From Thozetella sp. PMI_491 (taxonomy: Eukaryota; Ascomycota; Sordariomycetes; Chaetosphaeriales; Chaetosphaeriaceae): a stretch of 64,000 nt of DNA. Positions within the stretch are counted from its first letter, which is position 1. Each line of letters begins with the position of its first letter. The DNA lies in the NCBI GenBank assembly GCA_021432635.1, contig MU270019.1:620001-684000 (forward strand). Reading direction: 5' to 3'. Below are positions 11,643-22,955 of the stretch, in pieces. The notes under the pieces are model-generated. The model saw nothing but the letters and a program-made list of their open reading frames with translations. It was not told the origin of the DNA and ran no database searches. The position numbers were made by a program, and so were the translations under genes.

Positions 11643-13810
11643 TGCGGCGGTTAGCTTTTATAATAGCGTGCTCAAGTGAAGTTGTTAGATTTTGTAGTGA
11701 AGAGCTACAATGGCAGTGATGCTGTGGACCGCCCGAGGTTTTATACTTGGGACAGACCATTCGATTCTAAGCTGGTTGCTTAAAAGGCTCCTAGTTGGAG
11801 AACCTAGAACCAACCAATAGTTTGCCTTCTCAGCCTTATTTTCAACCCGTTACAATATTGGACAAAAGTTCTGCGCCAAATGAGGTAGTGTAGTGTCAAG
11901 CTCGGAAAGACCAAAAGAACAAAAAGGACACGAAGGACTCAGGAGAGCACAGACTATGCGCCAGTAAGCAGAAATATTCTGCGGCCACCTCGTGGAAACT
12001 TGATTATTTAACATATCAATCCATAATAGCTGAATGGTCATGCCCGTCGCTTGCGATTACGACGTGTAGCTTACAGTCTCCAATTTGTCATCACCATCGA
12101 ATTCCTGTGCTAATATTGACTTACCTGAGACTAAACAGGCGGTAGCGGGGCGTGGCTTGTAGTTTAATGATTGGAAAATGGAGCGTAGGATACGTATGAG
12201 AGTAAGGAAATATTAATGGTAACTAATAGGTCTGTAAATATGTTATATGCCTCCTATATCGCTTAACCCTACTACTTAGAACAAAGCTATGAAAGTATTT
12301 AACTTGAAATAGCCTTATCAAGTTGGCTAATCGCTATAGCGAGGGGCATAGCGATATGTTTATTGGCCAAAGTGATAGGCGTAGTTAACCAAGGTGTACT
12401 TGATTTGGCTATAATTTGATTCGAATGATGCGGATTCGTATTTAGCTTCAGTCAGAATTTGCGTCGCTGTTGTGTAAAATTGACGGAAGATTGGCGGGTC
12501 TAACATAAAGTCAAATACTTCTACCAATCTTGCTAAGGTAGTTTGCTAGGACTATTGGCATGCTTAACAACTTCAATACATTTTGAAAGCCAACCTGATG
12601 CGGTAGATGAAGGGTGTACTTTTTAGCTACTGTTGGCCCCCAAACTCCGCAAAACATCGCTTTTTGGCCGAAAATGGAATGTACTGGCTGTAATGCACAT
12701 AGGTGTCCGCCCAAGCGTTGCAGCTTTAGTGAGCCAACGGTCATAACCCGAGAACTCTGCAGCTTCGTCGGCCGCCAGTAAGGCCATTATAACCAAATCT
12801 GGGAATATGTTTCGAAACCAGTCAGGACTTTTGTCATGTAAGAAGTAGGCGGCTGAAGCGGCCTGAGGATCACAGCAGATATGCTGACAACTTGGCCCTA
12901 TTTTTGAAAACCCTCTCCGGCAGAGACTATGAAAATGAGTTGTGGGGATCGAGGATATTGATTTAGGGGTACAACCCGGGTGGGTGGTTTAGTACTTACT
13001 GACTGACGAAGGAAGACTGGCCTGCTTCGACCGGTCCCTTCCCATATTCAACACTTTCGTTACAAAAGACACGCAGGCAGAGAATGATGCTATAGCAGAG
13101 CTGTGGCATAACTCCTTGCGCCCTGTACGGTCAAAAAAAGTGTTCTGATACTCCCTAATATCGCTCTAGCAGCCTTCTTGCAGCTACCAACCGGTAAGGA
13201 CCACAGTTTAGTACTGCAGGTAGTGTGGTGGACTGAACTCTCCATTGCCTCAGTATTCACCATTCTCTGTTCCCGGACGCGGACCATGAAACGCTATCTT
13301 GGCCTCGACGGCCCATTTATGCTGGGCTAATGGGTGCGTATGAAACTTCTCGCAATGCCACTGGCTCATTCATGTCTTTGGAGAGACACTGAGAATATAT
13401 ACTGGCGGCGGCGCGGCGTTGGCGCTCTCGGGGTAGGGTATTCGTCTCGTGGGAGACAACCTCTGCTGTCAACACGAGCGATCCGTGGTTGGGACACATT
13501 ATATGGTCTACTATACGTCTAGTTATTCTATGAAGGTCCCAGCAGCTCTTTGAAGATATGCTCGGGAAGCTGATCACCTCGTGGAACCGATTGGTCGACC
13601 ACAGACCCCCTACCATCAGCCGGTTGATCTCGCCATCTAACCAGCGATGACGGTGACCATCTTAATTACTCTTAAACTTAACTAGGCTAAGATGGCAGCT
13701 ACCTCTGTGGAAGAGCCTCACTGTGAGAAAGAGTCAAGTAGCCGGTGTGCCTCGCCGAAGAGGACCTCCCCACGGGCATTTCCACACAACTATTGCATCT
13801 CCTGGACGGT
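11643..13810. other. AT-rich gene-poor block
   Basis: Short, stop-rich frames dominate. Around 12,060-12,500 the sequence is strongly AT-rich, with repeats of the tetranucleotide core around gctatagcg and agcgatatg. It resembles repeat-derived DNA decayed by point mutation (RIP-like), but I could not identify an element or its ends. Confidence 0.35.
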
Positions 13811-14003
13811 TTAGCCGGCATATTGGCCAATGAGACTGGTAGGCAAGCAACTTTCAATGTCTTTAATGAGTAAGAGGAGCATGTCGTCGAAGATTTGGCC
13901 CACTAGCTCTGCCTCTGCACGGGTCTGCATAGCTGAGCTTTGTCAGTCAATGTAAAGCATCAATCGTGACACCAAGCAATTTGCTACACTTCTTGACAAC
14001 TTC
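13811..14003 (-). pseudogene. coding-like relic
   Basis: Two protein-like stretches lie on the minus strand: EVVKKCSKLLGVTIDALH (about 13,950-14,003), then an ATG frame MQTRAEAELVGQIFDDMLL continuing to LIGQYAG and a stop at 13,811. They are separated by a stop and no clean intron joins them. Helical, leucine-rich character recalls the N-terminal helical domains of fungal NLR-type or ankyrin proteins, but the match is too short to assign. It is probably a decayed gene fragment. Confidence 0.25.
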
Positions 14004-14451
14004 TAAGACCTAAGGCTGTGTCAGCTAGTACTAGAACAGTCAGCAGTCCTTAATTTCTAGTCTCTCCCTCAACTCGAGGACCCTTATCGTCGCTATCTCT
14101 GGCAAGACGAGAACTGGAATAGTAGAAACCTATAGGATTTGTACCCTGAGTTCATCCCGCACCTCTGGTCCTACAGTTGAACTGTTCTCTCGACTTATTC
14201 TCGAAGTCTTCTTTCCAGGTACACCTCAATAGTCTCATAGACCCTTCTACATGCACATACTCTACTCTTAGTCTTGATCCGCTTTCGTTCACAGTTGTTC
14301 AAACTCTTGGTAGGTGCGCTGCTTGCCGCCGGATATCACAAGCAGGACAGTACAGTTTTATCTCGGAGAGACAGATGCTTCCTTCCATCTATTTACTTGT
14401 GCCCTTTCAACCAAAGCACAAAATAAGAAATCTTTCCAATAATTCTATACT
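14004..14451. other. intergenic, 3' side of the large DUF2841/C2H2 gene
   Basis: Nothing supported beyond AT-rich sequence and the probable 3' UTR of the minus-strand gene that ends at 14452. Confidence 0.4.
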
Positions 14452-17400
14452 CTAGATGCTGGGTGGTGGATATGTAGATTCGTCAAATAAGCTCCAGTCT
14501 AGATACTCCATTACATTCTCGCACATATCATTAGCAACCTGAGACGGGGGAATGCCTGTAGATGCGGCAAGAGACGGCGGCTCAGTCGCCTCAATGCCAC
14601 TATCCGCCATCGAACTTCCCGGAGTCTCTCCGAGTAACATGGTTGGCAATCGTTGGGTTAGACCACCGTTGCTCAGGGACCGGGCGCTGTTATCGGAAGA
14701 GATACTGTAATTCGCAGCGCGTCGCGAGAGCCAGTCCTGAAGAACCATGTCCAGCCCTTCACTCATAATTTTCCGAAGGTATGCGTCTCTCTCCTCCCGG
14801 TCGATTCGTCCGGGACATACGATCTCGCCACTGTCCAGGGCTCGAGCGAGCAAATCTGGCCCACGGTATTCGCAATATTCCCTAAACCGGTGCAAATCCT
14901 CAGATAGCTCCGGATCCATGTACGGTGATCTGGGACGGGGGCAGTTCGGGAATAGAATGGTCCAAATTTGATACCACTTCTCGCCATCCGAAACTCCAAG
15001 GGAGGACTTCCGGGACAGGTCTCGCTGCTGATGATGAGAAACCCCGTTCAGTCTAGTTCCCGGGTCGGAGACCACGCAGGGACCGCTCTCACGCCGTACG
15101 TGTCTGCTATGGCTACCTGCATCTGCAAAAATGGCCAGGCAGGTCTCGCAGTAGAACGTAGGAGTGTGCGTTCGAGCCAGATGCTGCTTCACATACGAAA
15201 TCTTGCAAAGCTTTTTCGCGAAACACTGCCGGTGTTGGCCTGGATCCCGTTTCCAAAACGGGCAGGCAAACAGCTTTGTAGGCTGCCCAGTATCGATGCG
15301 TCGCTTCTGTTTCGGTGGCCTTAGGGGAACTTCATCTTCTTCTTCATCCCCGCCACCCGATTCGTTCATTCGGTGCTTTTTCTCTAGTTGCTGGGGGTTG
15401 GCGCTATCTTTGGCGGTGAATTCGGAACGCGCTGGATTCTGGGCTTCCCCGCTCGTTTCGGTGTAGCAAGAAGTTGACTCGAGAGCCATATTAGGCACCA
15501 CTAAAATTTCCTGCTGTGGGAATCCGTGTGATTGGAATTCTCGCACGAGCTGGTTCGCCACCTCCTTGATGATCGGATATGATTCATCGCCAGGATAAAG
15601 AGACTCGTAATCTCGACAGTCCGAGGAGTCAGATATCGAAAGGATATCAGAATCTATAGAAAGGGTTCTGGAGTTTGAAAGGGACTGCGCCGAATCACAA
15701 GCCATTAGATCCCCATATTCCGTTCTTGTTAATATTTCTGGCTGAATTCGACTTTCTGCTCTTCGATTCTGAATATCTCCTGAAGCGGCGTTGGAAAAGT
15801 CCCTGATATCCTTGCAGTATCCGATGATATGCCGGCAAGAGCGCAGTTCACCGCGTCTGAACCACTCTTGTCCTTCGTGTGTTGAATGAGGAAAGCACGA
15901 GCAGGCAGCATCCGATAGTCGAAGAACATGCCAAAGAAAGACATCGTCTGCTCTTCCAGTAAGGCATATTTGATATTGCCCGAGGACTAAGTTAGAGCCA
16001 ATAGCATATGCTGACTGTCTTCCGCCATCGTAATCTCTTAACAAGCCCAGGAGAACGTAAGATGGAATCTCAATCCCAGTGTAGCCTTCTGGACGGCGGA
16101 GTACTGGATATCCTCTGGCAACTGTGGGACCAATCCCGGGCTGGCCGTAATTGCTTAGGAACATGAAGTTGGCCGTGTTGGAAACTTCCTTTTGGGTAAG
16201 AACTATCGAGTAGCTAGTCTCGGTATCCTCAACGAGCGTTGGGGCGTAAGAAGCTATGCCGACATGATTATGTGGCCGTGGATAAAGAACGGTTGCTAGC
16301 CAAGCCAGTTGCTCGCCAAGTTGAGCAAGAAAATATGCCGGCCCGGATCCGTGGACAATCAAGGTCGATTGCTCGAGTAACATTGAAACCTCGCTCTGGA
16401 ATCCCATCCTAACATGGAGCTGAGCCGAAGATGGACGATGATCTTCGCGGCTGAAGATTGAAACGAGGGCCGAAACAAGCCACAATGCCTCTCTTGGCCA
16501 GGTATACTCTATATATTCCCTCAATGTGGTCAGTTGGATCTCATTTTCGGAGGACGATGTAAGAATGCTGCAAGTATATATGGAATCTTCGAGGGAGAGT
16601 CCAAGAGTTTGTTTCTCCTGATTCAGCCGAAGTTCGAGCGGTTGTCGAGGTAGCTTGAAGGTGAGCCTGTGGGTTCGGGGCTGGACTCGTTTGCTTATCA
16701 CGCCGGACGGCAACCTCTCCAATATCTTGCTTCGAATCATTTTACCTTCGTTCTGGAACTCGATATTACCCCAAGACAGCATAGACTCTCTTTCCAAGGT
16801 CGAGATCAGCCATTGATAGGCCTTACTCCCGGTAACCATCTTCGAATAGTCTCGTGTCTCGTCGTACGTTAAATCGTCGTCGTCGTCCTCTTCAACACCT
16901 AGGAAAAAATCGCGGTCTTCGATATATGTATCTCTCTGTCCAGAAACACTGAGCCACAAGCCCATTTTATCATGAAGGGACATCTGATCGAGGTGGCGAC
17001 TAGTCCTGTCGGTCTCTTCGTCCTTGCCGGAAAACATCTCACTGAAATGCCTAGCAATCTCTCTGGTAGTGTTGTGGGTCTTGTTAGTATGACATTCTGG
17101 TAAGTAGGCCTTCGTTTGGAAAACTTACTCACGGTGCTTATGGACGAAACACATGAGTGTACCGCTGAAAGGGTTGGAGGTGTCTGAGCCCAGCTTAATA
17201 GCGAAAGCTTTGAGAAGATCCGCAAGATTCTTACGTGGGGGTGATACGAATATGTTTTTCGTGTGCGCTCCAAGTCTGTGGTAAATGTCATTGCAAACAC
17301 TCGATATAGATTCATGAGAGGTGTTCATGTCGACGGTATTGGATGAATAAACCGTCCTCGCGTCGTTGTCAATGTCAGGAACACAAGTACCTCCGTCACC

Positions 17401-18823
17401 CCCTGCATCATGGAGGTGAAGAAGCATCGAACTGGAGTCCCGAATTGACTCAGTCCCATATCCAGAATCCGTGAATGGGATGTCATTGTCTTTGGCTATT
17501 GCTGCTCCGGTGCACGGGGCAAGTTCGGCATCGGCCATCATCTCCTGGCTCCAGTATTTCTTGGGCAGAGAAAGTAGTTCGAAGGGGAGGCCTGCGTCGT
17601 CTGAATTATTAGGATGCAAGCTGTCTTTGATCCGGGGCTGAATGTCCATCAAATTGCGGCCTTCGGGCGTCAGCATGCGGTCGCGGTCTTCCTCTAGGGC
17701 ATTAGGTCTCGCTCGGAAGGCGTCATCCCCACTCTTAACCGGCTCAGCCCAGTAGCTTACTGCTGACTGACGCTGTGAAGATGATATTTGATTGCTTGGT
17801 GTCCATTCTATTTGAGGAGGCGGACCTATTGACGGCTGCTGGACAATACTACCAGAAGTGGCGTTGCTGGGTGGCCCGATCGGACCAGGGCTGGCCTTGG
17901 TTGGCATCTGAGAGATCTGTGCCGACCCGAGATCCGAGCTAAAGGTCCCATTATTCAGGCTCTGGTAGACATCCCGGGTATTCTTTGTCGATGATTGCGT
18001 CCAGTTTGTGTCCCACGGATTTGCAAGAGAACTAAGCTTGGCTTCGTCACCAGGTTGATAAACCTCGTACACCAAATCATATGCAGTAACAAGCAGCTCG
18101 GACTCTCCACCTATCCCAGAATCAGTATCCTGTGGGTAAGGGGTGGGTTCAAGACTAGACTAACTAATCTCCCCGTTCCTGTAACTTTGTTCAAGTTTTG
18201 CAACCTCGAAGAGCTCTTCCAGATACGACTTTTTTTGAAAGTCCCTGGGATTATCTGTGTCTATGAAGAAGATTTTGAGGCATTCTTTAGTCACCTCCTC
18301 GAGCTTCTCCACATCTAGGTCATGTTTTCGGATGTCTGTGTGCTGGGTGGCTTTTGGCTCAATGACGAGCCTGAGGATATGGATAAGGAGGTACACGCGC
18401 TCTATATATCATTAGCCTGCTGCAGCGCTGTGGATGTAGACCGAAGAGCCCTCAAATGTCTGGCGACCTTGTACCTTTCTTGTATAGGTGGTCGGGTTCT
18501 TTAAAGCGAACCTTGTTATCGGGACCCGCGCCCCATGGCTTCGGCCACCAATCCGGCACTGTAGATCCAGAAGATGTGGAGAATGAATTCCATCTTAGGC
18601 GGAGGAGCTTGACCCAAGCTTTAGCAATCAGCTTACAGACGGTTTGCTGGCAATATTTGAATCGGCTGTCGTAGAAGGCCCACACAGCGGCGGAGTCTCC
18701 TATCCTGATCGGCTGTTTGGGCGAATGCGGCTGCGGGAGCGGTTCTGTGTCCAACACAAACTTCTTATTCCTCGCCGAAGATCGTGGCAGCACGTCCACA
18801 TCGTAGGATTCACTGCCAACCAT
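14452..18823 (-). CDS. large protein: YDR124W-like (DUF2841) N-terminus plus C2H2-type fingers
   Basis: Exons 18475-18823, 18165-18401, 17129-18110 and 14452-17050 keep one frame (phases 1, 1, 2), giving about 1,388 residues. The start ATG at 18823 has a strong context (caccATGG). Residues about 40-195 match the fungal DUF2841/YDR124W-like helical domain: RIGDSAAVWAFYDSRF, LIAKAWVKL, VPDWWPKPWG, EPDHLYKKERVYLLIHIL and LEELFEVAKLEQSYRNGEI. A long region follows with an acidic DDDDD patch and no fold I recognise. Near residue 1,130 come CPFWKRDP...C and VKQHLARTH, then FYCETCLAIF with SRHVRR, two degenerate C2H2-type fingers common in uncharacterised fungal proteins. The third junction is the weakest: a 54-bp intron (gttagt...gatag) is needed to join the DUF2841 part. 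Otherwise a stop near 18,160 would split the locus into two genes. Function is unknown; a nucleic-acid or regulatory role is inference. Confidence 0.75.
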
Positions 18824-21800
18824 GGTGATAATGCGTAAAGCAGTAGTGCTTCGGTAAGATCTAAATGTATGGAGAGAGAAGAGTGACGATTAATCACTTT
18901 CGCGATAGTAAAATTTGCAACTGGGGGTGGATGATCTTTCGTATCCCGAGTTCTCTAACTCCTCGCCTACAGCCACCCAATCAACGCGAATAGCACAAAT
19001 GTGCCACGGCCTAACCTGTGCTTTCATCTTGCAGTGGTGGCGGCACCTCAGCGGTATGTCACCAGCTGAAACTCACATTTGGCATCTGACAATGTCATAC
19101 AAGGCTGCACTAACCAATGTTCCCCGACGAGCTAGAGCTCGGCAAATATGTCGCTTGTGCTACCCCTAAGAGTAGATTTATAAGGGGTAAAGCTTGTAGG
19201 CTTTTGTTCCCATAAAATCGCTTAAGTTTTTATAAAAAGGGAAATATTTCTTATGTACCTAAGCACTGAGATGGCGTGGAAGCGCCCACTGGATTTTCTT
19301 TTGCGTGGTAGAGCCGTTAGACTGCTTTTTGGCCCTGACCGCAACGGTCACGTGGGGACATTCCCCTTTTCTAAAGCAAATATCGTTGATTTTGCTTTTT
19401 TTCAATGCTTTCAACAAGCACAACAGCAAGCATACAAGCAAGATGGAAACCACTTTGCCTACCGCCAATACACTCGTTTTATGCTCATTACATGACTTCG
19501 CCCCATCCTATGTGCCGTGGACAGAGCCCAGCTGCCCTTCGTTATGCGATTCCTCCTCTTTTACGCCTACCACTAGATTTCGTTGCCTTCGTGCCCCTGC
19601 TTGAAGCCATACCGTTAGAGTATTAGCCCACGATGCAGCTGCTAGAGTAAAAGGCGGTTGTAGGTGTGCGTTTGTGTAGTTTCGATTCATGATCATACGC
19701 CTACTAAACCGGAGGCTACACTGCACTAGTACCCTTCTTCAATAGGTACATAGCTACTAGTAAAAGGTCTTCCATCCTGTTGGGAGTCCCTCACATGACA
19801 TATCAACACCTCTGCACGCACTAGGTCAGTATTGCTGCCATGTCGAGATACATATGTTTCGTTGTTCGATGATGGCCATATGCTCTATCATGTCGGCTTT
19901 GCTCTGCTCGGATTGCTTCTCGAGCTGACCTCTCGTATCGACGGGCGGATTCGGAAGGACGACTAGGAGATTTAATAGTATCTCAAGGTGATCGAATCTG
20001 ATGTCGGCACGGATCAGCAAGCAGCATTTCTCCTAGGGCTGATACCAGTGCAGGGTTTTCCGCAGGAACTGAGATAGCCGCATTGTTGTCGGTAGCAGGG
20101 AGGTATGACACGGGAGTTGTTGCAGGCTCAGACGGGGGCAGATGGCGACAAGAAAGGCTCTCGTTTCTTCTATTCTCCCACTGGTTTAGCGAATTAAATG
20201 TTGTCGAAGGTGATACTTCCCGCAGTAGCTATATTAGTGTTCAGGGGCGTTGACCGCGGAAAGCGGTCTGCCAACTGCTCTAATCGGCGGTGACTATAAA
20301 GTTACACAGTCCTTCTTGCATAGCATTTCCCCAAGACCGGCGCTGTCTATTAGATAACTAGTTTTATAATCGTAGCAGTCTCGAACGAGGGCTTTTGAGG
20401 GCGGCAGAGAAGCAGAGAGCAATCACCAAAGTCTATAGCCCGCACGGCTTGGAGTAGAGATCGTGGGAAAGTGTATTGGAAAGACAAGTTGGCAAGTCCA
20501 GCGAAAGCGAACTGGTAGAGAGGAATGGGCGTCTAAGTTGAAGTGACTGTGTTCAAGGCTCCACGAGAAAAGGAGGAGAGGCCTCGCATGTGGAGAGCCT
20601 TCGCCTTGGAGCCCCATCGGCGTTGTCCGTAGCTATGCTATGCACTCGACCCAACGAGTCAGGTCGGTGAGCCGCAGTACCAGGGTACCTCAGGTGACAG
20701 GCAGCTCGAGCCTCTCAAGGACCGGTCTGGAGTTGCAAATGCACCGGGCATTACTCCAATGTCGTGACCATCAACTTAGAGCATCGAATGTTGTCCTCAT
20801 TTTCGAGCATAGCTGGCTTGTCCCGCCACAAGCATCTCTATTGCTCTATTGCCGAGAAGGGCGATCTTACCGAGCACCGCGGAACTGCTACTATACGCAA
20901 GATGAGCGATCGCTCGCGTTGATCTCGAAATAGAACATACTAAGGAGAGTCATGGAGAACATTCGTCAACAACACCGGCTGAGGCCAATTTACACATCGT
21001 GGGAAATGAGCATCGGGGCTTCGTGGAGATGCACGTTTCCCCGTGTGTGTACTAGCCCCGGGAGTGGACGTGGCAATCGCCAAAAATAACATCCAAAAAT
21101 TTCTCCCTCATTTTATGCGAACGCTACTCAACTACCGACTGTGGGGACGCGCGGTGTTTCAGAACCTGGGCATGTTGACGAGGCTCAAGCATGAAGCTTA
21201 GACCGACCAGCGCCAAGTCGCGTCATGCATGGCGCCGGCCCCACCGCTCCCCACGACCCGAACTAAACCCCCGGGACTTGGGCGAAATCTTGGCCATATC
21301 GTCCCTGTCGCAAGGTTGACTCTCTGTTTATCGGCCCTGGCTTCCTCTCAAAGTGCCTGTCGGCACTTGCGGTGGGTCGGGGCGGGATGGGGGGTAACCC
21401 AGTCTCGCCTGGCTGAGCCTCTTCAACCCCTGAGGCACTTGGCTTGGATAGGCTAAGGCGGCCTCTGTTTTCTGCTATACCCCCGTTGTTTCTCCTTTGT
21501 CCTTCTATAGACGAACACGTAAACTTTGCCCAAACCCTTCCACCGGTGGGCCCACTTGAGGTTCTACGCCAAGCCCGAATGGGCTTCCCCACGACTAAGT
21601 CATGGCAGATGCGATGGCAGCTCCCTGGCATGGGTCTAGTTCAGCAGCGCCTCAATGGAGACATCGTGACGCGGCAGATGGGGGAGTGGCCCGGGGCATT
21701 GGTCGATCTACTGAGCAATCTCTCTCCAGTAAAGGAGGCCCTGAAAGGGGCTGCGGTCTAGAGCATCGCCAACGAAGATAAAAGAGCGGTCTTGCTGCCG

Positions 21801-21997
21801 GGACGAGGACAACTTTTTCTCATCATCATCACAACAACAATCACCACTTCCACTCTTCAACCAACAACAACCACTTCCACACTTCATCCGCCTCTTCCAG
21901 TCTTCAGCCATCTTCATCAACTTGCAACGCTCTTCAAGCTTGCCTATCACTAATATTTAACACTCTAAACCTACTTCACAACCAAAACACCACCAAG
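18824..21997. other. gene-poor region with a possible short transcript
   Basis: About 3.2 kb without a recognisable gene. At 19,443 an ATG in a good context (caagATGGaa), preceded by a CAA-rich leader and a TATA-like run near 19,230, opens a frame of about 54 codons to 19,604. It may be a truncated gene start. No other frame shows family motifs. From about 21,800 to 21,997 a CT- and CAA-rich stretch forms the probable leader of the secreted-protein gene that follows. Confidence 0.35.
21800..21997 (+). promoter_or_regulatory. pyrimidine/CAA-rich 5' leader
   Basis: Repeated tcatcatcacaacaacaa- and ccacttccac-like runs directly precede the ATG at 21998 (context accaagATGCAG). Such unstructured CT/CAA-rich leaders are typical of strongly expressed fungal secreted-protein genes. 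The transcription start was not determined. Confidence 0.45.
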
Positions 21998-22609
21998 ATG
22001 CAGACCGTTGCCGTCCTCGCTACCCTCCTCGCCGCTGCCACCGCCAGCCCGCTGGTGGCTCGCGACAGCTGCAACGTCACCCCTGCCGGCAGCAACGCCA
22101 GCGTCAAGCCCCTCTCGGCTCCCTCCGTTTCCACTGCCGACCTGTGCCGTCAGCAGTGCGCGGCCAACCCCTCCTGCAAGGCCTTCGTCTTCGGCCTGCC
22201 CCCCAACGCCCAGTCCCCGACCTGCCAGCTCTACGCCGTCCCGGCCGCCCAGATCCCGTCCGCCGGCACCAACCTCAACGCCTTCGACATCGGCTGCAGC
22301 AACGTCCCCAACGTCGCCCCCACCGCCGACCACCCTCAGGGTCAGCGCCAGAACAAGCGCGCCAACCAGTGCGGCGTCGCCCCCTCCGGCCCCGCCGGCA
22401 CCGAGTCGCCTCTCCGGACCACCACCACCCCAGGCTCCCTCGACGCCTGCTTGGCCCTGTGCAGGCAGACTGCCGGCTGCGAGTCGGTCGAGTACGGCAG
22501 CCCCTCCGCTGGCGCCCCGGCCCAGTGCATCCTCTTCAAGGTGCCCGTCGCCTCTCTGCCTCCTCCTGCCAGCGGTGCTTCCATCGTCGCCTCGGACCTC
22601 GGCTGCTAA
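21998..22609 (+). CDS. secreted protein with two PAN/apple-like repeats
   Basis: A single-exon gene for a 203-residue protein. Residues 1-17 form a signal peptide (MQTVAVLATLLAAATAS). Two homologous modules follow. The first runs from DSCNVTPAGSN through LCRQQCAANPSCKAFVF and CQLYAVPAAQIPSAG to FDIGC. The second runs from NQCGVAPSGPAG through ACLALCRQTAGCESVEYG and CILFKVPVASLPPPASG to SDLGC. Both share the spacing C...C-x3-C-x5-C...C...C, resembling PAN/apple-type modules, which bind protein or carbohydrate in other proteins. A dibasic KR just before the second module could be a Kex2 cleavage site, releasing two small peptides. Strong C/G bias at third codon positions suggests high expression. 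Confidence 0.8.
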   Translation: MQTVAVLATLLAAATASPLVARDSCNVTPAGSNASVKPLSAPSVSTADLCRQQCAANPSCKAFVFGLPPNAQSPTCQLYAVPAAQIPSAGTNLNAFDIGCSNVPNVAPTADHPQGQRQNKRANQCGVAPSGPAGTESPLRTTTTPGSLDACLALCRQTAGCESVEYGSPSAGAPAQCILFKVPVASLPPPASGASIVASDLGC

Positions 22610-22955
22610 ATGGACTGGGGACTTGGAGTATTACTTTCGGGTCTTACTGGGGATTAGCATGAGAAGATAAGAAGGAACGGACGGGTTGCATAGCTATGGG
22701 GTTTAGCGCGGTCATAAGCGCACGCATCTTTTCATTATATCTAGCATCATAGAGGTCTTGGTTTGCATATCTGGTATAGATTTGATTCACAATTAAATCA
22801 TCCCGGGATTTTAACAATCTGATCTCTTCTGCTATGTGAAGGCTGAGTGATAACTCAGGAAAGGAATAACAAACAATATGGCTTTGACCACTTAGGGGCA
22901 GGCACACCCCTTCTTACCATTAATCGATCGAGTGAAAGATTCATGCCTGCCGTGT
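22610..22955. other. convergent intergenic region
   Basis: 3' ends of the PAN-like gene (plus) and the DUF4246 gene (minus). AT-rich; nothing else seen. Confidence 0.5.

Noticed and set aside
22008-22670. Two long alternative frames over the PAN-like gene
   Set aside because: Pure Pro/Ser/Arg translations caused by C-rich third positions of the real gene.
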